Source of the DNA: an uncultured Planctomycetota bacterium
GTDB lineage: Bacteria; Planctomycetota; UBA1135; GCA-002686595
Assembly: GCA_903928115.1 (NCBI GenBank)
Contig: CAIYPP010000105.1
Coordinates: 1 to 42,524, forward strand
Direction: 5' to 3'
Length of the DNA: 42,524 nucleotides
The notes below the pieces were generated by a model that was not told where the DNA came from, searched no databases, and saw only the letters and a program-made list of their open reading frames with translations. The position numbers and the translations under genes were made by a program. Below, in pieces: positions 32,352 to 42,524 of this stretch (positions within the stretch are counted from its first letter, which is position 1; every line of letters starts with the position of its first letter).

Positions 32352-33449
32352 TCAGGGGCACACGCGCAGTGCGAGTGCGTTCGAGAAGTTCACGTTGCCG
32401 ACCAGCGCTGCGGGGTCGCGGCTCCAGTACTGCGCGAACAGCGCAACTCCGGGCTGCAGGGCCAGATCCGCGCCGGAATCGAGCCAGCCGTTGAGGTCGA
32501 AGGAGTAGGTCCCGCTGCAGTCGCTGCCGCTCGGCGAGCCTCCCGAGGTCTGCAAGGCCGTGCGCCGCAGCGGAGGAGCGACGCACAAGAGGCCCGGCGC
32601 GAACGGACCTGCCTGCGGCGCGAGCCCGTAGAACAGAAGGCCCGACTTCTGGTTGACGACGCCGCGGCAGAGTAGCTCGAACGGCTGCGAGGACGAGAGA
32701 CTCGGCGAACCGCTGGCCCAGATCTCCGGCTGGCAGCCAGCGGAGTTGCGCTGCGCGACGCAATACGTGGTGGCACCGCCGTCGAAGGCGACGCGCAGGT
32801 TGTCGGCGCCGATGCTCCACATCTGGAAGATGAACAGCATCGTCGGGTCGCCGAAGAACCACGACGCCTGCGTCACGTTCGTGATGACACGATTCCAGTT
32901 CTGCGCGGCCGTGCCCGCTGCGTTGGGATCGACACTCCAGCCCGGCGGCAGCGTCGGGGACTGCGACGGAACGGTCACGCTGTAGCCATGCCAGAGTCCG
33001 TCGACGCACGGAATCGTGCCCGGCAGAAGCGTGTAGACGAACGTGTCGTCGAAGAAGTTGGACGGCGTGCCGTTGTTGTTCGAGAGCACCAGTGCCAGCG
33101 GGCGCTGGCACGAGCTCGGGAAGTCGATGGCGAAGGTCTGCAGCTCGCAGCTGAGCGCGCTCACTCCCTGTGCGCGGTAGTCGCCTGTGAACACCGAGCC
33201 GCCCGACGTGCGCAGCTGCGGTGCGAACGTGTCGAGTCCGTCCGAGCGCAGGTACGCCTCGCGCGGCAGCGGACCGCTCGCGATCGACTGGCTCGGCCCG
33301 CCCCACGCCCAGCCGCCCAAGAAGCTCGACTGAAAGTCCGTCTCGAACGTGCTTCCACACGACTGCGCGCGCAGCTCGCCGGTGAGGAGCAGCGAGAGAG
33401 CGACCGTGGCGACGAAGGGGGCAAGATCCCGTTGCGAGCGAAGTTGCAT
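32352..33449 (-). CDS. Secreted Cys-rich protein with lectin-like and planctomycete-type C-terminal domains
   Basis: A 365-aa exported protein. The signal peptide ends in LRAQ near residue 29. The N-terminal half (about 35-210) looks like a jelly-roll carbohydrate-binding or laminin-G-type domain (FETDFQSSFLGGWAWGGPS, RTSGGSVFTGDYRAQG). The C-terminal half begins at TYCVAQRNSAGCQPEI and ends FDLNGWLDSGADLALQPG...LRVCP. This C-terminal pattern recurs in many secreted proteins of planctomycetes, in my recollection, and is rich in paired Cys. No catalytic motif is seen. Probably a surface or secreted binding protein. It is a monocistronic gene with a 207-bp gap upstream. Confidence 0.7.
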   Translation of the reverse strand: MQLRSQRDLAPFVATVALSLLLTGELRAQSCGSTFETDFQSSFLGGWAWGGPSQSIASGPLPREAYLRSDGLDTFAPQLRTSGGSVFTGDYRAQGVSALSCELQTFAIDFPSSCQRPLALVLSNNNGTPSNFFDDTFVYTLLPGTIPCVDGLWHGYSVTVPSQSPTLPPGWSVDPNAAGTAAQNWNRVITNVTQASWFFGDPTMLFIFQMWSIGADNLRVAFDGGATTYCVAQRNSAGCQPEIWASGSPSLSSSQPFELLCRGVVNQKSGLLFYGLAPQAGPFAPGLLCVAPPLRRTALQTSGGSPSGSDCSGTYSFDLNGWLDSGADLALQPGVALFAQYWSRDPAALVGNVNFSNALALRVCP

Positions 33450-33656
33450 TTCTGAAGTCTAGCCTAGTCTCCTCAACTTGGCAGAAGCCCCGCGCCGCGG
33501 GCGTTCGCCCGCACCCGTCCACTCGACGCACCCAAAACGCGAGGATCCGAGCTGAGCCTGCAAGGCGAGCGCCTCAGCGTCTTCGAGCACCTTGTCGTCG
33601 CTGGAAGCGCTCGACCGCAGCGCGCGACGATGCTGCTCCGGCGTGGGACTGCCATG

Positions 33657-35474
33657 TCAGAAGTCGAGCTGCGCGCGCAGCGTGAGCACCCAGGCGTCGT
33701 CGAGCGAGTCGTCGCCGCCGGGGCTTGCGATCCACTGCAGGTCGGGCTTCAAGACGAGCCAGTCGCAGGTCTGACAGCGATAGAGAAGCTCGACCGCCGT
33801 CTCGTTCGCGGCGCTCGTTCCAAGGCCGGAGGCGAAGTGAGCGCGCGTCCAGTACACGCCGAGCGCATCGTCCGTCCGCTCGCCGAGCCCGGTCCAAATG
33901 CAGCCGAGCGCGACGTGCCCGTCGATCTCCGCGATACCTGAGTCCGCATCGCCCCACTGCACGAAGCTCGCAACGGAACTGTCGTCCCAGCGTGCAAGCT
34001 CCTGCTCGCACAGCGCGTAGCTTCCGCCCGTACCGCTCTCGCTGCCGCCATCGAAGCGCTCGAAGTCGCCGTTGTGGTGCCACGCGCCGAGCGCAACGCG
34101 CCCCGCGAGCTCGCCCAAGCTCCACGTCGCGCCGCCCTCTGCGATCGTGAGCAGGTCGGACGGCGCGCCGAAGAGCGTGCTCGGTCCGCGGCTGCCGGTG
34201 TGGAAGCCCGCGTTCGCAGCACCGTCGAACACGCCGATGCCGAGCGAGAGGTGCTCCGCAGGTTGCCAGAACAGCGCGCCGCCGCACGAGGGCTCGGGGT
34301 ACGTGGGGAGCGCGAAGATCGTCGGGCTGAAGCCGGCCGACGACTGGATGAACTCTCCGCCGTTCTCCACGGCAGCGAAGTCGACGTTGACGTCCGCCTT
34401 GCCGAGCTTGAAGCGCAGCGCGCCGTCGAGAACGCTCTGCTCGTAGTAGAGCTGCGCGAGCTGCTCCGCGTGTCGGTCGTTCGCGGTGTTCGACAGCACC
34501 TGCGCATCACCCGCAAGCTCGGACACATCGCGTCCGTTGACCGCGTAGGCATCGAGCACCACGAGCGCGTTCGGCACACCGCACAGCGCGTCGAGGTCGA
34601 AGGTCGCTGTCGCATCGAGGAACGAGTTGACGACGTTGCCCCGCTCGAGCCCGCCCGACGCCACCCGGTGCGCGTCGAGCCACAGGCTCGCCGTGAACGC
34701 AGTACCGCGCTCCTCCAGCCGCGCCCGCAGCCCGGCCCAACCCGCCTCGGGCTCGGCCTCCAACGCATCCACGAGCGTCTCGCTCGCTCCGATCTCCGCC
34801 TTCGGCTCCGAAGCATCGAGCCCCTCGATCGCTGCGCCAACAATCTGATCCCATCCCATGGCGTGCTCGCGCGTCGCTTCGTGCGCGGTGGAGGATTCGA
34901 CAGCTGTCGCGTTCTTCGCGCCGCTCGATGCGGTGCCTCGCTCCGCTGCATCGGGCGGTGCGACCTCGATACCTGCGCGGACCTCGCCGACCTCGCTCGC
35001 CAGCACCGTGGCCTCGCAAACCACCGCCGCGGACTCGCTGGTCGGAATGGAACGAGGGAGCAGCGTCGCGCCGGCATCGCTCGTCTTAGCCTCGCGCGCG
35101 CGACCCTCGCACATCGGCGCCTCCGCTGAGTCTTCGACCCCCTCGATGGGGTCGGCTTCGCCTCGCGCAATCGCAGCTTGCCCCGAGCGCTCGCCCAGCG
35201 CCGCTCGCGTTGCCATGTCCGCGGTCGCCTCGGATGCCGACCCAGCGAATCGCAGGTGCGCCGCCTCCGCACGGACCGTCGTCCTCACCGCCGACGCGCC
35301 TTGGCCCAGCGCCGCTCCGCCGACTGCCGGTCGGCTGCCGCGTGCGCGAGTCGCCGGGGACGGCCTCCGCTCCTCAGCGGCGCCCTCTGGCGCGCGGTGG
35401 AGGCCGGACGGCGCGCAGGCCGAGGTGCTGAGGAACAAGGCAGCCAGAGCGACGGGGTAGGGGATCGAACGCAC
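33657..35474 (-). CDS. OprB-like carbohydrate porin with long low-complexity N-terminus
   Basis: A 605-aa outer-membrane protein. The start is GTG 35474, with a purine-rich GAGAGAGAAA stretch in front. A signal peptide ends near C20 (possibly a lipobox, though -3 is Thr). Residues 25-245 are Ala/Glu/Arg-rich and low in complexity. The beta-barrel (about 252-605) has the OprB pattern: FTASLWLDAHRVASGGLERGN, the YYEQSVLDGALRFKLGKADVNVDFA region (about 343-367), ALPTYPEP and many alternating aromatic strands, and it ends in Phe as required for BAM insertion. OprB porins admit sugars. The 220-residue N-terminal extension is much longer than the helical gate segment of usual OprB proteins. Confidence 0.82.
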   Translation of the reverse strand: MRSIPYPVALAALFLSTSACAPSGLHRAPEGAAEERRPSPATRARGSRPAVGGAALGQGASAVRTTVRAEAAHLRFAGSASEATADMATRAALGERSGQAAIARGEADPIEGVEDSAEAPMCEGRAREAKTSDAGATLLPRSIPTSESAAVVCEATVLASEVGEVRAGIEVAPPDAAERGTASSGAKNATAVESSTAHEATREHAMGWDQIVGAAIEGLDASEPKAEIGASETLVDALEAEPEAGWAGLRARLEERGTAFTASLWLDAHRVASGGLERGNVVNSFLDATATFDLDALCGVPNALVVLDAYAVNGRDVSELAGDAQVLSNTANDRHAEQLAQLYYEQSVLDGALRFKLGKADVNVDFAAVENGGEFIQSSAGFSPTIFALPTYPEPSCGGALFWQPAEHLSLGIGVFDGAANAGFHTGSRGPSTLFGAPSDLLTIAEGGATWSLGELAGRVALGAWHHNGDFERFDGGSESGTGGSYALCEQELARWDDSSVASFVQWGDADSGIAEIDGHVALGCIWTGLGERTDDALGVYWTRAHFASGLGTSAANETAVELLYRCQTCDWLVLKPDLQWIASPGGDDSLDDAWVLTLRAQLDF

Positions 35475-36443
35475 GCGGTTTCTCTCTCGTGGGGACGGCC
35501 CGCCCTATCGCGTTCACTTTTGCAACATCTTGAGTCTTCCTCCGAAAACCTGCGTATCCCCCGAGCCGTCTACCGCCCCTCGAACGACCGAAATTCGGCC
35601 ACGAAGACCGTTTTCGACGTCAGGAAGGCCCATCTAACCCGCCCCTGAGTCGCCCCGACGCCCACACCCGCAGGTGTTTCACTCTGAAACGCCATAGCCG
35701 CGCGCGCTCGTGGGGCGGGGTCCGCTGTGCCGCTGCGACCACCACTCGTGACCCACTTCCCGCCACCCGGTTGGTCAGCGAGATCGCGCCACGCGGTCCA
35801 CCGATGCCGCGCTCCATAGCATCCTTCCAGTTCGAGCCCCACCGCGCGTCGTACAGCGGAACGCAAGACGCTTCCTCTCGCCCGAAGGGCCGCGGATAGG
35901 AGAGCGACGACGGCCTGCCCTCGACCCGTGAGGAGACAACGCCTCAGCTCCGACCCGAGCGGCGGAGACGAACACGCCCGACGGGCCACAACTCAAGCCG
36001 AGCCCTCCCTATTCAAGATTCCTTAGCCGCGAGAGGCGCTACTCAAGGACTCCGATCGAACCTTTGCCGCGACGCCCGCGGCCGCAAATGGGCCGACGCG
36101 GAGACTCCAAAGCCCACGGCGCCCCTGCGCGACGATACCCCCAACGAGCTGCAAGGCGCACGCCGTGGCTCAACGACCGTGCGATCTCGACTCCTGCCCT
36201 TGCACCACTGACCAACCCAACATGCCACCTGCCGCGCGCGTATCCGAGCACCAGCTCGTAGCCGCCGGGACCGAGTGCCGGGACCCGCACGGGCGCTCCT
36301 CCGACATTCACGGGCTCCGGCGCATCGCCTCGTTGATCCAGACCTTGTGTTTCCGTGGCGCCACCATGAGGCGGGGTCGGGCACAGGCTGCGTGTGCGGC
36401 TGTCGTACGTCTCGCTATCCTCACTTGCTGCGGAAAGCTGTGA
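35475..36443. other. Gene-poor stretch between porin and restriction-modification operon
   Basis: Almost 1 kb without a gene I can support. Several overlapping frames on both strands are open but short, and none shows a recognisable domain. The first 80 bases should contain the porin promoter. The longest candidate on the minus strand (36039-36446) is described separately as a possible remnant. The stretch probably marks a boundary of the imported defence operon. Confidence 0.4.
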
Positions 36444-36446
36444 ATG
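36039..36446 (-). pseudogene. Possible remnant of a secreted beta-domain protein
   Basis: The minus-strand frame is open from the first codon of the methyltransferase gene down to 36039. Its translation includes PVRVPALGPGGYELVLGYARG, which resembles one strand-turn-strand unit of a carboxypeptidase-regulatory-like or Ig-type beta domain, followed by Arg-rich sequence. There is no start codon with a ribosome site or signal peptide. It may be a gene fragment left when the operon next to it arrived, or just a chance open frame in GC-rich DNA. Confidence 0.2.
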
Positions 36447-37130
36447 TCAGAACCTCAACCGAATTCGCACAATACGACGAGTCTGATCAAGTCGAAGGAC
36501 CGAGTCGCAGATCACGGGGAGGTCTTCACGCCGCCGTGGATGGTCGAGGCCATGCTCGACCTCGTGAAGGCCGAGACGGAACGCATCGACTCGCGGTTCC
36601 TGGAGCCCGCTTGCGGCAGCGGGAACTTCTTGGTCAGGATTCTCCAGCGCAAGCTCGCGGCGGTCGAGTTGAAATACGGTCAGTCGGAGTTCGAACGGAG
36701 CCACTTCGCTCTGCTCGCGTTGATGTGCACGTACGGCATCGAGCTCTTGCCGGACAACATCGAAGAGTGCCGGGCCAACATGCTCGGAGTCCTTGCGAGC
36801 TACCTGAGGATTGGCCCCGAGGACGACGTCCTCCGTGCCGCGTCTTACGTTCTCTCCCAGAACCTGGTCCACGGCGACGCGCTGAAGATGACGACCGGCA
36901 GCGGCGAGCCGATCACCTTTGCTGAGTGGGGCTATCTCGGGAAGGGGAAGTTCCAGCGACGCGACTTCTCGCTGAGGACGCTGACGTACATGTCGAGCTT
37001 TCACACGGACAACCCACTCTTCGCGACGCAAGCCAAGCACGAGATCTTCACGCCGGTGCGCACCTACGCACCGCAGACGATCGCCGAGCTCGCAGGCCTT
37101 TCAAGGACGCCCACCAAGGAGGGACCGTGA
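36444..37130 (+). CDS. Adenine-methyltransferase-like subunit lacking the catalytic NPPY motif
   Basis: A 228-aa SAM-binding methyltransferase-like protein. It has EVFTPPWMVEAMLDLV (motif X region), LEPACGSGNFLV (motif I), GIELLPDNIEECRANML (motif II/III) and VHGDALKM. The catalytic (N/D)PPY motif of N6-adenine methylases does not appear; the chain continues into EWGYLGKGKFQRRDF and ends. Proteins of this sort are found, in my recollection, in front of Eco57I-type methylase and helicase genes, so it is probably one half of a two-subunit methylase rather than a truncation. A GGAAAG lies 6 nt before the ATG. Its stop overlaps the next start in GTGA (37127-37130). Confidence 0.8.
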   Translation: MSEPQPNSHNTTSLIKSKDRVADHGEVFTPPWMVEAMLDLVKAETERIDSRFLEPACGSGNFLVRILQRKLAAVELKYGQSEFERSHFALLALMCTYGIELLPDNIEECRANMLGVLASYLRIGPEDDVLRAASYVLSQNLVHGDALKMTTGSGEPITFAEWGYLGKGKFQRRDFSLRTLTYMSSFHTDNPLFATQAKHEIFTPVRTYAPQTIAELAGLSRTPTKEGP

Positions 37131-38708
37131 GCGATCGTGCCGTGTTCACGCTCCGCGGACGCAACCCCGACGTCTTGAGTTGCATCGCGAACCTCTCGAA
37201 CGACGAGGTGTTCACCCCGCCCGAGCTCGCGAACCGGATGCTCGACACGCTGGCGGAGGCGTGGGCTGCAAGCAACGGCGGAGCCAGCATCTGGGCGGAC
37301 CGCAAGGTCAGGTTCCTCGATCCGTGCACGAAATCGGGGGTGTTCCTGCGGGAGATCACGAGCCGCCTCATCCGTGGGCTCGAGAAGGAGATCCCTGACC
37401 TTCAGGCGCGTGTCGATCACATCCTCACGAAGCAAGTGTACGGCATCGCCATCACGCGCCTGACGAGCCTCCTGGCCCGCCGCAGCTTGTACTGTTCCAA
37501 GTTCGCGAACGGCGAGCATTCCGTGGCGAGGTCGTTCGGGAGCGAGGCCGGGAACATCTGGTTCGAAAGAACCGAGCACGACTGGCAGGGAGAGAAGTGT
37601 AGTTTCTGCGGCGCGAATCGACGGGACTACGATCGAGGCCCGTCAGCTGAAACGCACGCCTATGCGTTCACGCACGCGCACGACATCAAGGTTGGTCTCG
37701 CGAGGTACTTTGGAGGTCAGATGCAGTTCGACGTTGTGATTGGCAATCCGCCGTACCAGCTCGGGCAGAGCGGCGGCGATGCCGTAGGCGGATTCGCAAT
37801 GCCCATCTACCACAAGTTCGTCCAAGCAGCGAAGGGCGTGGGACCCCGGTACATAGTAATGGTCACTCCTTCACGGTGGTTCGCTGGTGGACGCGGGCTC
37901 GACGAGTTCAGAAGTGAGATGCTGGCTGATGCGAGGATTCGAACGCTGGTTGATTTTCCAGACGCGAGAGACGCATTCCCTGGGACCCAAATCAAAGGTG
38001 GGGTGTCGTACGTCCTTTGGGACGCAGGTTGGAGTGGCCCCTGCACGGTGTCTACGGTGCGCGCGGGAAATGACGTCTCGTCGATGAAACGCAGGTTGGA
38101 TGCGTACGACGTGATGATTCGTCAGAACGAGGCAATCCCCATCTTGGAAAAGGTGCTGGGCGCAAGCCGCCAGGAAAGGTGTGCCTCGATTTGCAAGTCA
38201 GTATCCCCGATTCAGCCTTTCAGCATAAGGACCAATTTCAGGGGAGCGCCATCCGGAGACGGGATGGTCAAGCCGGTTCGGATTATTGGCAACGGTGGAT
38301 CGACGTACTTGGAGCGATCCGAAATCCCGAGAAACGACGGTTGGATTGACAAGTGGAAGGTACTCGTGGGCAGTGCGTACGGCGCCGGCGACGAGTACCC
38401 CCATCAGATCTACAACGTGCCAATTATCGCCGAGCCAGGCACTGCATGTACCGAGACGTACCTCGTAATCAAGAGTCTTGAATCCAGGGAAGAAGCCGGA
38501 AGGCTGGCTACGTACTTGAGAACTCGCTTTGTTCGATTCCTGGTTTCCCTGCGCAAGAACACACAGCATCTCTACAGCGACCGCTTTCTTTTCGTTCCGG
38601 ATCTTCCAATGGACAGGAACTGGAGTGACGAGGCGCTGTACACAAAGTACGAGCTCTCGCCTGAGGAGGTTGCGTTCATTGCGAGCATGATTCGTCCGAT
38701 GTCACAAG

Positions 38709-38719
<11 letters not shown>
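37127..38719 (+). CDS. Eco57I-type N6-adenine DNA methyltransferase subunit
   Basis: A 530-aa methylase starting at GTG 37127. NDEVFTPPELANRML (motif X region) and FLDPCTKSGVFLREI (a variant motif I) open the catalytic domain. A Cys-containing insert (LYCSK, later KCSFCG) could bind zinc. The catalytic motif IV appears as FDVVIGNPPYQLG. From about residue 230 on is the substrate/target-recognition part. It should methylate adenine in a specific DNA sequence to protect self DNA, probably together with the preceding subunit. G+C falls to 52-60% in sampled stretches after about 37650, compared with about 70-77% in native genes, which suggests foreign origin or domain exchange. The 3' end overlaps the next gene by 11 bp. 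Confidence 0.88.
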
Positions 38720-41249
<2,530 letters not shown>

Positions 41250-41378
41250 CTTCGCATCTCTGACGCCATTACGCGGAGCGTTGCCAGCGTTCCGAATCAG
41301 CATCCCCGATACGCGCGAGCGGCCGCCCAGCAGGCCGGGGCGGTGCGCGTAAGTCCGGCGAGACGCGCGGGTTGGGAG
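41250..41378. other. Intergenic gap between effector gene and tRNA-Gly
   Basis: Short gap with two weak hairpins: a 6-bp one with a G/U pair just behind the effector gene (about 41276-41294), and CCGCCC/GGGCGG (41323-41328 with 41338-41343). They may end the operon and the convergent tRNA transcript. No copy of the tRNA 3' end that would mark an attachment site was found at the other flank. Confidence 0.35.
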
Positions 41379-41454
41379 TGGAGCGGGCGACGGGGTTCGA
41401 ACCCGCGACATTCAGCTTGGGAAGCTGACACTCTACCAGCTGAGTTACGCCCGC
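41379..41454 (-). tRNA. tRNA-Gly (anticodon CCC)
   Basis: A full cloverleaf on the minus strand: acceptor stem GCGGGCG (41448-41454) paired with CGCCCGC (41383-41389), D arm, anticodon stem TCAGC/GCTGA with the loop TTCCCAA giving anticodon CCC, and T arm with TTCGAAC. The discriminator T is followed by CCA encoded in the DNA (41379-41381). It decodes GGG. Its 3' end faces the restriction-modification operon. Confidence 0.95.
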
Positions 41455-41527
41455 TTGGGTGGGCACGGTGGGGGCCGTGGCCGGTGGGGGGGAGTGTAGC
41501 GCGGGGGGCGCGCGGGCGGAAGGTGGA

Positions 41528-42524
41528 CTAGGAGGCGCGCAGGTTGGCGAGGAAGCGGGTGGCTTCTTCGCGCAGGCGGGCGGATTGGGTTTGGAGGCCG
41601 GCGGAGGCGCGGTGGAGGTCGGTGACGGCGTCGACGGTCGACTGGGTGGCGGAGGAGACGTAGCCCATGCCGCGGGCGACGGTGTCGGTGCGCTCGGCGG
41701 CGCGCTGGACGGAGGCGGAGATCTCCTTGGTGGCGAGGACCTGCTGCTCGACGGCGGTGCCGATCTGCGTGGCGTTCGAGGAGAGCGCCTCGATGGTGGT
41801 GCGGATGCGGTCGATGGCGGCGACGGCTTGAGCCGTCGTGGTCTGGATCGCGGTGATGTGGCCGGAGATCTCTTCGGTGGACTTGGAGGTCTGCTTGGCG
41901 AGGTTCTTGACCTCGGAGGCGACCACGGCGAAGCCGCGGCCCGCGTCGCCGGCGCGCGCGGCCTCGATGGCGGCGTTGAGCGCGAGCAGGTTGGTCTGCT
42001 GGGCGACCTCGGAGATCAGGCGCAGCACGCCGCCGATCGTCTGCGAGAGCTGCGAGAGCTGCGCGATGGTGGCCTGAGTCGACTGCGCCTCGGTGACGGC
42101 GTTCTTCGAGGCGGAACTCGACGCGGAGATCTGGCGGTCGATCTCGCCCGCGGTGGCGCTCAGCTCTTCGGTGGCGGCGGCGACCGACTGCACTTCGCCG
42201 GCGAGCTGCGTCGCAGCGCCTTCGACGGAAGTGGCCTCCTTGCGCGAGCCGTCGACGACGCCGGAGATGTGCGTGGCGGTCGACTGCAGCTGCGTCGCGG
42301 CGTCGGACACCGAGCCGATGACGTGATCGAGGAAGCGCTCGAACTCGGCGGCCTGCTTGCCGCGGTTGCGCTCGGCGTCGGCGAGCGCGTGCGTGCGCTC
42401 GGCCATCGTCTGGCTGGCGCGGTTGATCGTCTCGGCGGCGTGCTTGTACGTGCCCTTCAGGCCCTTCAGCACGTACGTGCGATAGAACTTGCCTTGGCTG
42501 GCGCAGTCGAGCGAGACGCGCGAC
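41528..42524 (-). CDS. Methyl-accepting chemotaxis protein, C-terminal part
   Basis: The frame is open to the window edge at 42524, so the N-terminal sensor part is missing; 331 residues are visible. The signalling hairpin tip [36 protein letters not shown] (named by its start and end, tip about 170-205 of the visible part) is nearly perfect. It binds CheA and CheW and transmits a sensory signal to the flagellar or twitching motor. Long heptad helices lie on both sides, and EEI/Q-containing methylation sites are plausible. No membrane helix appears in the visible part, and the end lacks a CheR-docking pentapeptide. Just upstream of the signalling helices is [16 protein letters not shown], possibly the end of a PAS or similar sensor. 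Confidence 0.92.
   Translation of the reverse strand, partial: SRVSLDCASQGKFYRTYVLKGLKGTYKHAAETINRASQTMAERTHALADAERNRGKQAAEFERFLDHVIGSVSDAATQLQSTATHISGVVDGSRKEATSVEGAATQLAGEVQSVAAATEELSATAGEIDRQISASSSASKNAVTEAQSTQATIAQLSQLSQTIGGVLRLISEVAQQTNLLALNAAIEAARAGDAGRGFAVVASEVKNLAKQTSKSTEEISGHITAIQTTTAQAVAAIDRIRTTIEALSSNATQIGTAVEQQVLATKEISASVQRAAERTDTVARGMGYVSSATQSTVDAVTDLHRASAGLQTQSARLREEATRFLANLRAS

Overview
The window is about 68-70% G+C almost throughout and looks like a chromosome segment of an uncultured, Gram-negative, high-GC bacterium, most likely a Planctomycetota lineage. This is inferred from gene content: a Ser/Thr kinase fused to a formylglycine-generating-enzyme (FGE) type domain, a secreted sulfatase, a CotH/DUF4956 pair, an orphan rsmH away from any division cluster, a small RRM protein, many lipoproteins and a secreted Cys-rich protein of the kind common in that phylum. 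There is no rRNA, CRISPR array or insertion sequence.

Region 1 (1-5276) is a probable light / photo-oxidative-stress module. It holds the 3' end of an iron-sulfur photolyase/cryptochrome, a MerR-type regulator with a B12-binding domain whose cobalamin ligands look lost, and a five-gene run: folE, a small membrane protein, a peroxiredoxin-like protein, a SOUL heme-binding lipoprotein and a second membrane protein. The peroxiredoxin-like gene is interrupted by one in-frame TGA exactly at the first redox Cys of the CxxC motif, with a plausible bacterial SECIS hairpin behind it, so it is very probably a selenoprotein (U43-T-F-C46). The promoter regions of the regulator gene and of folE share a 20-bp element (16/20 identical, opposite orientation), each directly downstream of a similar -35/-10 pair, which suggests autoregulation and control of the operon by this regulator.

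Region 2 (5317-24333) is ordinary chromosome with signalling and envelope genes: an M28 peptidase, the kinase-FGE fusion with a coupled lipoprotein, an S1 protease, DUF4956 plus CotH, a small membrane protein, a DUF885 zincin, a DEAD-box helicase, NAD-malic enzyme, a ferric-reductase/NADPH-oxidase-like protein with a small c-type cytochrome, rsmH, an RRM protein and a winged-helix protein. Two strong hairpins sit between convergent genes.

Region 3 (24404-35474) carries an OPT transporter, a single-domain globin, a sulfatase translationally coupled to a thioredoxin-fold protein, a CPA2 antiporter, a DUF4258 protein, a small lipoprotein, a secreted Cys-rich protein and an OprB-like porin with a long low-complexity N-terminus.

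Region 4 (35475-41454) starts with nearly 1 kb without a convincing gene, then a three-gene restriction-modification/defence operon (split adenine methyltransferase of two subunits plus a GIY-YIG/SF2-helicase effector) that ends close to the 3' end of a tRNA-Gly(CCC). The methylase subunit's second half has visibly lower G+C, suggesting transfer or exchange of the recognition domain. The window closes with the C-terminal part of a methyl-accepting chemotaxis protein.
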